This document shows positions 51,162 to 59,798 of a stretch of DNA of 64,000 nucleotides, piece after piece. The stretch is from NCBI GenBank assembly GCA_013697635.1, contig JACCWM010000122.1:1-64000 (forward strand), given 5' to 3'. Position 1 is the first letter of the stretch. Each line of letters begins with the position of its first letter. Source of the DNA: Lujinxingiaceae bacterium. Lineage in GTDB: Bacteria; Myxococcota_A; Bradymonadia; Bradymonadales; Bradymonadaceae. The notes beneath the pieces are model-generated. The model was not told the DNA's origin. It did not search any database and saw nothing but the letters and a program-made list of their open reading frames with translations. A program made the translations under genes and the position numbers.

Positions 51162-53492
51162 ATGAGTCGTCTTGTCGTAGTGGTCTGGTTGGCCGGGTGC
51201 CTTCTGTCCTGCCTTTTTCTGGCGTCGTGCTTGCCGTCGCCGAGCAGTTTGTTGCCCGGTATTGTCGGGCCTGCCGAAGAAGCGCCCGCAGAAGAAGCGC
51301 CCGCAGAGGCGTCGGCGGAGTCTGGTGCCGAGGCTCCCGCTGCAGAGGCGAGCGAAGGGCCACTCACGTTGCATAACACCATCGAGCCGGGGATCGAGCA
51401 GGCCGCCTTAATTCTCGAGACCCACTTCGACGCCTTTTTGCAGCGCGAGCCGCTGGGTTTTGATTGGTTTCTCTTCGAACACGTGGCAATTGACACGCTC
51501 GCTCTTGTCCATCGCCTCGACGACATGCGCCGCGAGGTCGACAGCGTGGCGCCGCTGAAGGTTGTGCAGTGGATTTTGCCACTGTTTTTGCTAGCCCTGT
51601 TGTTCGGCCTGTTCCTGGTGCTCGATCGACAGTTCGGCCGGCTCAGCCAGCGCTGGCAATCGCGCATTCACTTCGATCTCTCGCGCGTGCTGACGCGGCT
51701 GGCACGGGCCTTGGTCCTGGTGGCTGGCCGCTGCCTGCCGGCGGCCTTGCTGATCTTTCCGAGCTACTTTCCTATCCAGGCGCTCTTTGATCGCGCGCCG
51801 TGGTCGGTGCTGTTCACCGAGATGCTGTGGCTGCTGCTGGCCTATCGCGCATGCCATGGACTGATCTTGGTGGCGTTTAGCGGGCAGCTCTTGAGCATCC
51901 CCGAGGTGCACGCGCAGCGCCTGGAGCGTTTTGGGGTCTGGTTTGCGCGGGCGACGTTTGGCTTCTGGCTGGCGCTGTCGACGATCGAGGCATTTGGCTA
52001 TCGCGGCGACGTGCTGGCCGTCGTCTTGTTCGGCTTCAAGCTGGTGATGGCGACCGCGCCGGTCTATTTGTTCGTGATGCGTCGCTCGGTGCTCGCGCTG
52101 CTGCCGGCCGAGGACGGATCGCCGCTGTATCTGGCCTTTCGCCAGACGATTGAGCGCCATTACAATTGGTTTTTGGGCATCACGATCGCCCTGCTCTTTT
52201 TGAACGCCGCCGGCTTCACCCATGCCGCGAGCTTCATCTTGGTGCGCGGCTACACGATCCTCGTGCTGGTGACCGTCTCCTTTGCGATCGCGCAGCGCTT
52301 TCGTCGCTACTTGCACGAGCGCGCCGAAGACGACGACGCCGCCCTGCTCCTGGAGAGCCTCGAGCAGCTTTTGCTGCTCGCTGGTGCTGCAATCCTGGGC
52401 GTGGTCGTCTTGCGCTTGTTGGCCATTTATGACGCGCTGATCGCGATGCTCAAGATCCCCTTTCTGAGCGTCGGTAGCGTCGCGATCTCGCTGTTTCATC
52501 TGCTCAACGTGGTCGTGATTGTCACTGCGGCGGTGATCGCGACCAAGGTCTTGAAGGCCATACTCAACACCAAGATATTCCCGGCGTTCAACGTCGACAT
52601 TGGCGTTGCCTACGCCTTCAACACCCTGATCAACTACGCGCTGGTGGTGATCGCCTTCTTCATGTCGCTCTTTGCGCTGGGCGTGCACCTCTCGGCGGTG
52701 GTCGTCGTTCTGGCCAGTTTGGGCGTGGGCATCGGTTTTGGTCTGCAGACGCTGACCGAGAACCTGATCTCGGGCTTCATCATCTTGTTTGGCCGCTCGG
52801 TCAAAAAGGGCGACTTCATCACGGTCAACAGCGTCTACGGACAGGTCGAGGCCGTCGGCGCGCGCAGCGTGGTGGTTCGCACCCCGGACAACTACGACAT
52901 GCTCATCCCGAGCAAGGAGATCGTCAGCGGCCAGATCATCAACTGGACCTACCGTGACAGCGTCGTGCGCGTGCAGGTTCCCGTGGGCGTCAGCTACAAG
53001 AGCAATCCGCGCGAGGTCGAGAAGGTGTTGCTCGCGACGGCCAAGCTGCACCCCAAGATCTTGGAAGAGCCTGCCTGTGAGGTCTGGTTGACGAGCTTTG
53101 GCGACAGCGCGATCAACTTCTCGCTGCTGATCCATTTCGATTGTCGCCACATCAGCGAGCGACGGCTGCGCGGCCAGCTCAACTTTCTGATCTGGGATGC
53201 GCTCGCGGCCGCTGGCATCGAGATCCCCTTCTCTCAGCACGATCTGCACCTCAAATCAAGCGAGCTTGGGCCCGAGGGCTTGATGGCAATGAGTAAGCCC
53301 CAGGACAAGCCCGAGAAAAAGCCCGAAGACAAGCCCGAAGACAAGCCCGCAGACAAGCACGAGGAAAAGATCGAGGAAAGCCTCGACGCAGGTCTTTTAG
53401 GGCCGCAGGTGCCGGCGCAGGTCGTCGACGAAGCGGCGGATGCGCTCGGAGAGGTCGGCCCCGCGGCCCTCGATCAGCCAGACCAGCGCTGA
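51162..53492 (+). CDS. MscS-family mechanosensitive channel, long form
   Basis: 776 residues from ATG 51162. The N-terminus has a signal or lipoprotein-like start (LAGCLLSCLFLASCLPSP), then an acidic AEEAPAEEAPAE repeat and a periplasmic helical region. About eight to ten membrane helices follow. The MscS core is clear: pore helix AVVVVLASLGVGIGFGLQTL, then FGRSVKKGDFITVNSVYGQV and TPDNYDMLIPSKEIVSGQII. The C-terminal tail has a KPEDKPEDKPADK repeat. The last 32 codons overlap the convergent TrpA-like gene by 96 bases. It releases solutes on hypo-osmotic shock. Confidence 0.9.
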   Translation: MSRLVVVVWLAGCLLSCLFLASCLPSPSSLLPGIVGPAEEAPAEEAPAEASAESGAEAPAAEASEGPLTLHNTIEPGIEQAALILETHFDAFLQREPLGFDWFLFEHVAIDTLALVHRLDDMRREVDSVAPLKVVQWILPLFLLALLFGLFLVLDRQFGRLSQRWQSRIHFDLSRVLTRLARALVLVAGRCLPAALLIFPSYFPIQALFDRAPWSVLFTEMLWLLLAYRACHGLILVAFSGQLLSIPEVHAQRLERFGVWFARATFGFWLALSTIEAFGYRGDVLAVVLFGFKLVMATAPVYLFVMRRSVLALLPAEDGSPLYLAFRQTIERHYNWFLGITIALLFLNAAGFTHAASFILVRGYTILVLVTVSFAIAQRFRRYLHERAEDDDAALLLESLEQLLLLAGAAILGVVVLRLLAIYDALIAMLKIPFLSVGSVAISLFHLLNVVVIVTAAVIATKVLKAILNTKIFPAFNVDIGVAYAFNTLINYALVVIAFFMSLFALGVHLSAVVVVLASLGVGIGFGLQTLTENLISGFIILFGRSVKKGDFITVNSVYGQVEAVGARSVVVRTPDNYDMLIPSKEIVSGQIINWTYRDSVVRVQVPVGVSYKSNPREVEKVLLATAKLHPKILEEPACEVWLTSFGDSAINFSLLIHFDCRHISERRLRGQLNFLIWDALAAAGIEIPFSQHDLHLKSSELGPEGLMAMSKPQDKPEKKPEDKPEDKPADKHEEKIEESLDAGLLGPQVPAQVVDEAADALGEVGPAALDQPDQR

Positions 53493-54185
53493 GCCGACGA
53501 GCACGCCATCGGCGAACTCGCCGACCTCGGCGGCCTCCTCGCCGGTTGAGACCTTCATCGAGGCGATGATCGGCAGCTGCGTGTGCTGGTGAAAGCCGGC
53601 CATGGCGGCCTTGAAGCTCTCGGTTGAGATGGTCACCTCACCGCCGGAGTGGCCCGTCCAGACGATGAAGCCGCGCGCGCCCTCGGCCATGCTCTGAAAG
53701 CGCTCGGTGGACGTGGTGGGCGCCACGCTGCGAATGATGGCGATGCCGTGAGCGGCAAAGCTCTGCTCGACGCCCTGGGATTCGTCCCAGGGCAGGTCGG
53801 CGATCATGACGGCGTCGACACCGGCCGCGGACATCTGGCGCGCGCAGTTTTCCAGGCCCATGGCCAAGAATCGGTTGAAGTAGCTCGAAGCGACGATCGG
53901 CGTCTCGAAGCGCTCGCGAAAACGCGCGGCCAGCTCGCAGATGTCTGACCAGCCGACGTCCTCGTGGATGGCGCGCGCGCAGGCGCGCTGAATCACCGGG
54001 CCGTGGTAGGTCGGATCGGAGAAAGGCACGATGAGCTCGATGATGTCGACGCCCTGCTCGGCCAGAATGCTCATGTACTTCAAGGTCGCTTCGACGTGGG
54101 GATCGCCCGCAACCAGGGCGCCCATGAGCAGGGGCCGGCCGTCTGCGGCGAAGTCCGACTCGAGTTTTTCCAGCCGCTGGCTCAT
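53397..54185 (-). CDS. TrpA-like protein lacking catalytic residues
   Basis: 262 residues, the normal length for tryptophan synthase alpha. Homology is clear (MGALVAGDP, VPFSDPTYHGPVIQ, AGVDAVMIADLPWDES, VAPTTSTERF, LVGSALVWLIE). Glu50 matches catalytic Glu49. The catalytic Asp60 position is His61 (DPLADGP becomes DPTYHGP). In loop 6 the conserved R179, T183 and G184 positions hold His, Glu and Val (WTGHSGGEV). The phosphate-loop GFG is replaced by MKV/KVS. The normal alpha reaction is therefore unlikely. The start overlaps the TrpB-like stop by ATGA. No other trp genes are nearby. Confidence 0.85.
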   Translation of the reverse strand: MSQRLEKLESDFAADGRPLLMGALVAGDPHVEATLKYMSILAEQGVDIIELIVPFSDPTYHGPVIQRACARAIHEDVGWSDICELAARFRERFETPIVASSYFNRFLAMGLENCARQMSAAGVDAVMIADLPWDESQGVEQSFAAHGIAIIRSVAPTTSTERFQSMAEGARGFIVWTGHSGGEVTISTESFKAAMAGFHQHTQLPIIASMKVSTGEEAAEVGEFADGVLVGSALVWLIEGRGADLSERIRRFVDDLRRHLRP

Positions 54186-55381
54186 GGTGTCTGCCGGCTG
54201 TGGGCGAATTGGTCGAGGCGCTCGAGATCGCGCAGTCCGCTGCCGGTGATGCCCACGACGACGTGCTGTTCGCTGCCCAGGGTCGCCGCGATCTTGATCG
54301 CGTAGGAGAGGGCGTGGCCGGACTCCAGGCAGACGAGAAGACCCTCGGTGCGGGCCAGGGTGCGCACGGCCAGGCAGGCATCGTCGTCGCTCACGGCGAC
54401 ATAGTGCACGCGACCCTCGGCAGCCCAGCGCGCATGCTGGGGGCCGACGTTGGGCACGCACAGGCCGCCGGCTATCGAGTGTGGAACGAGCACCTGTCCG
54501 TTGTCGTCTTGGAGCAGATAGGAGTGGGTGCCCATAAAGACGCCGGGGCTTCCGACGACGAGGCTTGCCGAGGTGCGCGCGCCGTGGCCGTCGCCACCGC
54601 CTTGCACGCCCACCAATTGGATGTCGGTGTGCTTGGCGAACTCGGAGAAGAGGCCGACACCAAAAGCACCGCTGCCGATCGGGGCGATGATGTATTCCGG
54701 GTCACAGCCGCGGCGCTTGAGCTGCACGCGGGTCTCGGCGCCGATGACGCCCAGCGCGTAGGCCAAGATGCGCGGGAAGGGATCGGGCATGGCAAGCGAG
54801 CTGGCGCAGTAGTGGGCCTGGTTGGAGTGGGTGGCCCAAAAGCGCAGCGCCTCGGAGCAGGCGCGCTTTCGCCCGCGCGTGCCGGTGTCGACGGTCTCGA
54901 TGACCACACCGAGCTCGAGCATGCGCTGGACGTTGAGTGTCTCGTTTTCGAGGTCTTCGCGGCCCATGAAGATGCGCGCCTCGAGCCCCATGGCTGCTGC
55001 GATCGAGCCCAGCGCCACGCCAAAATCCCCGGTGCCCGTCTCGCCGATCACCGAGCGGCGTCCAAGGCGGCGCGCGAGCAAGACCTGCAAGACGGCCGTG
55101 TTGATGCTAAAGGAGCCGCCCTGGCAGAGGTCTTCACGCTTGACCCAGATCTGGGCACCGCCGACGCGCTCGGAGAGCGCGCCCAGGTGGCTGACGGGCG
55201 TGGGCCGGCCGATGCGATGATCGAGCCAGCGCTCCATGGTAGTGACGAACTTGGGGTCATCGACGGCCTCGTCGAAGGCATCGGCGATCTCCTGGAGCGG
55301 CGTCCAGAGGGACTCGGCGACGTAGCGCCCGCCAAAGCGTCCGAATCGGCCCGGCAAAAGCCGCTCGTTTGTGGTCGACAT
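54182..55381 (-). CDS. TrpB-like protein lacking the PLP-binding lysine
   Basis: 399 residues, TrpB length. Family blocks: FGRFGGRYVAESLWTPLQEI, GRPTPVSHL, WVKREDLCQGG, ETGTGDFGVALGS, SVGPQHA-like NVGPQHARW and LESGHALSYAIK. The PLP motif GGAHKTN reads GGSFSIN, so His86-Lys87 are Phe91-Ser92; Lys87 normally forms the Schiff base. The phosphate loop GGGSN is GSGAF (236-240), Gln114-His115 are Asp-Phe, and Ser377 is Thr. The Glu109 equivalent (Glu114) is kept. PLP chemistry is very unlikely. The start shares a base with the SRPBCC stop (TGATG). Confidence 0.88.
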   Translation of the reverse strand: MSTTNERLLPGRFGRFGGRYVAESLWTPLQEIADAFDEAVDDPKFVTTMERWLDHRIGRPTPVSHLGALSERVGGAQIWVKREDLCQGGSFSINTAVLQVLLARRLGRRSVIGETGTGDFGVALGSIAAAMGLEARIFMGREDLENETLNVQRMLELGVVIETVDTGTRGRKRACSEALRFWATHSNQAHYCASSLAMPDPFPRILAYALGVIGAETRVQLKRRGCDPEYIIAPIGSGAFGVGLFSEFAKHTDIQLVGVQGGGDGHGARTSASLVVGSPGVFMGTHSYLLQDDNGQVLVPHSIAGGLCVPNVGPQHARWAAEGRVHYVAVSDDDACLAVRTLARTEGLLVCLESGHALSYAIKIAATLGSEQHVVVGITGSGLRDLERLDQFAHSRQTP

Positions 55382-55857
55382 CAGCGCGAGGCACCGGCGT
55401 GGGCTTTCTCGAGGTGGCTCTTGACCAGCTCGAGATAGCCGCCAACGCCCTTGCGAATCTCGCGCGCGACGATGCCGTTGAACACCTTGGCGGCAAGCTT
55501 TGGGATGGGAAGGTCGGTGGCGATCGTCTCCTCGTAGTCGACCTCGGTCTTTTGGCCGAGCTTGCGACAGCGCACGGTGCCCTTGGAGCGCATGTTGCCC
55601 TCACCGACGGTATTCCAGACCACGCGATCGTCGCCTTCGCGCTCGTAGCGCACGCTGTAGGTGCCCTGGAACTTGACGCCCTTCTCGTTTTTCTCGCGCA
55701 GCACCCACTTCCACAGGCCAGGCTCGATCTCCTCGGCGCGCTCGAGCTGGGTAAAACACACCTGCAGCTTTTTAGGATCACCAAAGAAGTCAACGACCTG
55801 CTCGAGCGGGGCGTTGATCACCAGTGACTGTTTTTCGGTACCCTCGATCCAGGCCAT
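55381..55857 (-). CDS. SRPBCC (START/Bet v1-like) ligand-binding protein
   Basis: 158 residues from ATG 55857; the longer frame would overlap mepA. The protein reads as a helix-grip SRPBCC domain: SLVINAPLEQVVDFFGDPKK, then a beta sheet (GTYSVRYEREGDDRVVWNTV, TVRCRKLGQKTEVDYEETIA) and a long C-terminal helix (IRKGVGGYLELVKSHLEKAH). Such domains bind lipids, polyketides or other hydrophobic ligands. Its stop codon overlaps the TrpB-like start, so the three genes are translationally coupled. The ligand is unknown. Confidence 0.82.
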   Translation of the reverse strand: MAWIEGTEKQSLVINAPLEQVVDFFGDPKKLQVCFTQLERAEEIEPGLWKWVLREKNEKGVKFQGTYSVRYEREGDDRVVWNTVGEGNMRSKGTVRCRKLGQKTEVDYEETIATDLPIPKLAAKVFNGIVAREIRKGVGGYLELVKSHLEKAHAGASR

Positions 55858-55894
55858 GCTTGGGGGTGCTCCGGTGAGACGATAATCGTTGGGA

Positions 55895-56935
55895 TTATCG
55901 GCAGTTGCTGTCTTCAGGCCCACAGCGAAAGCGGATATGGGCATGGTTGAGATGCCCACGTGCGTGGCGGATGAGGCCGTTGCTGGCGTTTTGGCCGTGG
56001 GGGTACTGGATCAACGGCTCGAGCTCCTCGGCGCTGTAGCCGATCGAGAGGCCGTACTCGTGGAGCACCTTTTGCAAACGGTAGTCGATGAAGACGTACT
56101 CCACCTCGCTGGTGTCGATCAAGATCTTGAGCAAATGCCAATTCTTGACCGCGTCGAAGGTCTCTGGCGTCATGTTTCGAAAGTCGGGCAACTCGATGTT
56201 GCCGCGGTGATAGAAGGCCAGATCGACGTCGCGCCCGGATTGATGGCTCTTGTGGGGGCGCATGCGACCGCCGTTTTGCTGGCTCAAGCTGCCCACGACC
56301 ATGTCCGGTGCGTCAGGCCAGCGCGCCTTGATGTCGGCGCCGGCACCCTCGAGCAGGTTGATCGTGCGCTTGGTGCCAAAGGCGCGCGCCTGGTTGCGAA
56401 CACGCAGCCCCGGGCTGTCCTGCAGGGCGACGCCATTGTAGAGGCGGCCGCCGTTGGCCGCGCCCCACGAGGTGCTCCTGCCGTCGGTGGTGGTCACGTT
56501 GGGAACTTGCAGGCGCACTTGCTGGCCAATCTGTAAGCGTCGCGGGTTGACCCGGCGGTTCCACTGCTGAATCTGCTGCACGCTGACGCGGTGGCGTTTG
56601 GCGATCGCCTCGAAGGTGTCACCGGCGCGCACGGTGTGCACCACGGCCATGGTCTTGCTCACCGGCGCGGGGGGCTTGATCACCTCGGCCGAGCGAACGA
56701 TCAGCGTTGTGTCCGCTACGATCGCGATCGAATCGAGCTTGTTCCAGCCCAAGAGGTCGTTGATGCCTACTTTGAAGCGCAAGGCTATGGCCCCCAGAGT
56801 GTCCTCCGGGCTGACCGTGTAATACAAAAGATCGTCTTGGGGTTTGTTCTCGCTGCTGGCCGGCGTGCTCACCACCATTCCAGCCAACATCAAACTTGCA
56901 GCCATCATCAGTTTCGATCGTTGCCATTTTGCCAC
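55895..56935 (-). CDS. mepA: MepA-type murein endopeptidase with two LysM domains
   Basis: 346 residues from GTG 56935, chosen because GGAGG lies 5 bases upstream and a signal peptide follows (LMMAASLMLAGMVVSTPASS). Two LysM domains bind peptidoglycan: YTVSPEDTLGAIALRFKVGI and HTVRAGDTFEAIAKRHRVSV. The C-terminal 190 residues are a penicillin-insensitive (family M74) endopeptidase, with the zinc motifs HKSHQSGRDVDLAFY and RGHLNHAHIRFRCG. It cleaves D-Ala-mDAP cross-links. E. coli MepA has no LysM domains, so this is a longer form. SRPBCC follows after 37 bases. Confidence 0.9.
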   Translation of the reverse strand: MAKWQRSKLMMAASLMLAGMVVSTPASSENKPQDDLLYYTVSPEDTLGAIALRFKVGINDLLGWNKLDSIAIVADTTLIVRSAEVIKPPAPVSKTMAVVHTVRAGDTFEAIAKRHRVSVQQIQQWNRRVNPRRLQIGQQVRLQVPNVTTTDGRSTSWGAANGGRLYNGVALQDSPGLRVRNQARAFGTKRTINLLEGAGADIKARWPDAPDMVVGSLSQQNGGRMRPHKSHQSGRDVDLAFYHRGNIELPDFRNMTPETFDAVKNWHLLKILIDTSEVEYVFIDYRLQKVLHEYGLSIGYSAEELEPLIQYPHGQNASNGLIRHARGHLNHAHIRFRCGPEDSNCR

Positions 56936-57137
56936 GCATACCTCCACTTCACCCATTGGCTTTGACGCCCTCACTTTCAACGCGTCAATTGATGGGTACG
57001 GTCTGTTAATGCCACGTCCAAAGGCCGAACTGGTCGTATTGTGGTTAACCAAGGCCCGGACGAAAGTCAAGCAGCGACCCTGCCACACAAACCTACACGA
57101 CGGCGCTGGTGCGCCTGTGTCGTGTGCACCTGAAGGG

Positions 57138-58247
57138 TCAACTCGAGGCATCGGCAGGCTCCTGGTCACCTTGGCCATCTGGCTCCATTGCTCGCTCACC
57201 AAGCACGTCTTCGATGTAGACGTGCTTGATCACGACCACGATCACCACCAGCAAGGGCGTGGCCAGGATCAGTCCGATGAAGCCCAAGACCACGGCCATG
57301 ACGAGCTCCGCAATGATCACCAGCGCAGGGGGTAGATGCACGATTCGGTGCTGCAGGATTGGGGTGAGCAGGTAGCTTTCGACGCTTTGAACCAGCCAGT
57401 AGAACAGCGCCGTATAGATCGCCAGGCGCGGCGAGATCAGCACGGCCAGCAAAATCGCCGGGATGCTCGCCAGCACGGGGCCGACCACGGGCACAAATTC
57501 GAGAAAGGTGATCAGCAGCGCCAGAGTGAGCACCATCGGCACACCGAGCAGCCACAGGCCGATGCCCGTCATGATGCCGACGAGGATCATCGTCACAAAG
57601 CGGGCCACGAGCCACCACTGCAGCTGCTTGCCCACGGCGTGAATCACCTCCTCGGCGCGCGCGCGCTTGTCGAGCGGCATCAGGCGCACCGCGCCCCCGA
57701 TGTAGAGGCCCGGGTTGATCGCCAGGTAGATGCCCACAAAGACCACAAAGAGCACGTCGACTAGCCCGCCCACCGTCGTCGAGATGATGCCGCCCACACG
57801 CCCGAGCAGCTCGAGCTCGTCGGTCCGCGCGTCGCCCGGGGTATCGGGTAGCTGTGCCAGCAAGAACTCACCCCAGGCATACGAGGCGATCGACTCACGA
57901 AGCCGCTCGATCGCCACCGGGATGTCCGCCGAGAGCTCGCCCACCTGTGCGCTGACCTGGGGCGCGAGCAGCCAGATCATGGCGGTGAAGGCGGCCAACA
58001 GGACAAGCGTCACGAGCAGCAGCGACCAACCCGGCTTGAGCTTGCTGCGATCGCTGAGCTGGTTGGCAAGCCCACGCAAAAAAACGGCGATCAACACCGA
58101 GGCAAAGGTCAGCATCAAGATGTGGAAGATGCGCCAGGTAAAGAGCAGCAGCCCGACGATCACCACGGTCGTAAAGACCACGACCAGCACGCGCCAGACA
58201 AAAGTGCCCCGCGACGCGTCCATGCCGCCGTGCTTGATCGCCGGCAT
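57138..58247 (-). CDS. AI-2E family (PerM/YdiK-like) permease
   Basis: 369 residues from ATG 58247 (AGAGG upstream); an ATG at 58292 is a longer alternative. About eight membrane helices, with a large soluble loop near residues 95-145. Family signatures: GWSLLLVTLVLLAAFTAMIW, IYLAINPGLYI, then LEFVPVVGPVLASIPAI and LTPILQHRIVHLPPALVII. The AI-2E family covers PerM-type permeases and some Na+(Li+)/H+ antiporters. Autoinducer export is established for few members, so the substrate is open. Confidence 0.87.
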   Translation of the reverse strand: MPAIKHGGMDASRGTFVWRVLVVVFTTVVIVGLLLFTWRIFHILMLTFASVLIAVFLRGLANQLSDRSKLKPGWSLLLVTLVLLAAFTAMIWLLAPQVSAQVGELSADIPVAIERLRESIASYAWGEFLLAQLPDTPGDARTDELELLGRVGGIISTTVGGLVDVLFVVFVGIYLAINPGLYIGGAVRLMPLDKRARAEEVIHAVGKQLQWWLVARFVTMILVGIMTGIGLWLLGVPMVLTLALLITFLEFVPVVGPVLASIPAILLAVLISPRLAIYTALFYWLVQSVESYLLTPILQHRIVHLPPALVIIAELVMAVVLGFIGLILATPLLVVIVVVIKHVYIEDVLGERAMEPDGQGDQEPADASS

Positions 58248-58447
58248 CGTAATCTGCCTCTCGTCGCTCTGGTCGGCCACGCTCAAACCCAAGGCTGTGC
58301 TTTCGCACGTTTGCGTATCGTAAGTGCTGATGGTGTGTGTGTGTCCCCGAAGTTAGCATCGAGCCGGGAGATTTCAACGCCTGGGGGGTCAATTGCTTCG
58401 CTTGACTGGCGCGAGCGCGGGGGCAAGTTCGTGGGACAGCAGGCAAC

Positions 58448-59785
58448 TTGACCCAGGCTCAGGCAACCATGAAGAGATACCTGCAGGGTAGTCTATGGCT
58501 GGGCATGTATGTGCTCGTCTCGCTCTCACCGCTGTTGCTGGCGATGGTGGGCCCCCATCCGCCCAGGCGTGACTTTCTCACCGAGTTCTCGGTAGCACTG
58601 GGATTTGTGGGCCTGGCCATGATCGGCTTGCAGTTCGTGATCACGGCGCGCTTTCGCCGCGTCGCGGCGCCCTATGGGCTCGACATCATCTTGCGCTTTC
58701 ACCGCGAGATCTCGATCGCCGCCTTTGGCATCGTGCTCGCCCACCCGCTGTTGATCCTCTGGCGCGACCAATCCCTGCACATTCTCAATCTGCCCGCCCA
58801 GCCGCCCAGGGTGTGGTTTGGCGTCTTCTCGCTGCTCGCGCTGATCGCGGTGATCGTGACCTCGATCTGGCGCGTGCGCCTGCGCATCCCCTACGAGACC
58901 TGGCGCATCGCCCATGGCAGCCTGGCGATCGCCGCGCTCGCCATGGCCCTGGGCCATGTCATCGGCGTGGGACACTACATCGCGATGCCCTGGAAGCAGG
59001 CACTGTGGATCGCCATGGCCGCGATGAGCGTGATCCTCTTGCTCCACGTTCGCGTCTTCAAGCCCTGGCGCATGCTACACGCCCCCTGGCGCGTCGAGCG
59101 CGTGAAGGCCGAGCGGGGCAACTCCTGGACGATCACCTTTCGCCCGATCGATCACGCAGGCTTTCGCTTCGAGCCCGGCCAGTTTGGCTGGATCACCTTG
59201 TTCACCTCGCCATTTGCCATCGAGGAGCACCCCTTCTCGTTTTCTTCGAGTGCCCTGCAGACCGACACGGTCGAGGTGACGATCAAGGCGCTGGGCGATT
59301 TCACCGGCAAGATCGGCGCGCTCAAAGAGGGCGACATCGCCTACATCGATGGGCCCTTCGGCGCGTTCACCAACGAGCGCTACGAAGCGCCCGGCTTTGT
59401 CTTCATTGCCGGGGGCGTAGGCATCACCCCGATCATGAGCATGCTCAGGACGCTGGTCGACTACCAAGACACGCGGCCCCTACTGCTGATCTATGCGAAC
59501 AAGTGCTTTGAGGACGTCACCTTTCGCGAAGAGCTCGAGGAACTCGAGCAAAAGTGGCCCAACCTCGCGATCGTGCACGTGCTCGAGGAGACGCCCGAGG
59601 ACTGGAGCGGCGAGCAGGGCTTTGTCGACGCCGAGGTGCTCGAGCGACACTTGCCCGAGCATCGCAACCGCCGTCAATACTTTCTTTGCGGGCCGCTGCC
59701 GATGCTGGTCAACGTCGAGTTGGCGCTTCGCACGGTGCACGTGCCCCAGACACACATTCACGCCGAGCTCTTCAACCTGGTCTGA
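58448..59785 (+). CDS. Ferric-reductase-like flavohaem oxidoreductase
   Basis: 445 residues (TTG 58448, or ATG 58469). About six membrane helices with haem-binding His pairs typical of the NOX/ferric-reductase family: RFHREISIAAFGIVLAH and WRIAHGSLAIAALAMALGH. The cytosolic half has an FAD-binding block (HPFSFSSSAL), FGAFTNERYE, and NAD(P)-binding GGVGITPIMSMLRTL and CGPLPML. It moves electrons from NAD(P)H across the membrane, for example to Fe(III) or a periplasmic acceptor. A 31-residue membrane protein gene follows after 13 bases. Confidence 0.88.
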   Translation: MTQAQATMKRYLQGSLWLGMYVLVSLSPLLLAMVGPHPPRRDFLTEFSVALGFVGLAMIGLQFVITARFRRVAAPYGLDIILRFHREISIAAFGIVLAHPLLILWRDQSLHILNLPAQPPRVWFGVFSLLALIAVIVTSIWRVRLRIPYETWRIAHGSLAIAALAMALGHVIGVGHYIAMPWKQALWIAMAAMSVILLLHVRVFKPWRMLHAPWRVERVKAERGNSWTITFRPIDHAGFRFEPGQFGWITLFTSPFAIEEHPFSFSSSALQTDTVEVTIKALGDFTGKIGALKEGDIAYIDGPFGAFTNERYEAPGFVFIAGGVGITPIMSMLRTLVDYQDTRPLLLIYANKCFEDVTFREELEELEQKWPNLAIVHVLEETPEDWSGEQGFVDAEVLERHLPEHRNRRQYFLCGPLPMLVNVELALRTVHVPQTHIHAELFNLV

Positions 59786-59798
59786 CCGAGCCCCATCT

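Noticed and set aside
53397-55381. Annotating the pair as functional trpA and trpB
   Set aside because: The fold is right, but the PLP lysine, the PLP phosphate loop, Asp60 and the loop-6 residues are absent, so transferring the enzyme names would mislead.
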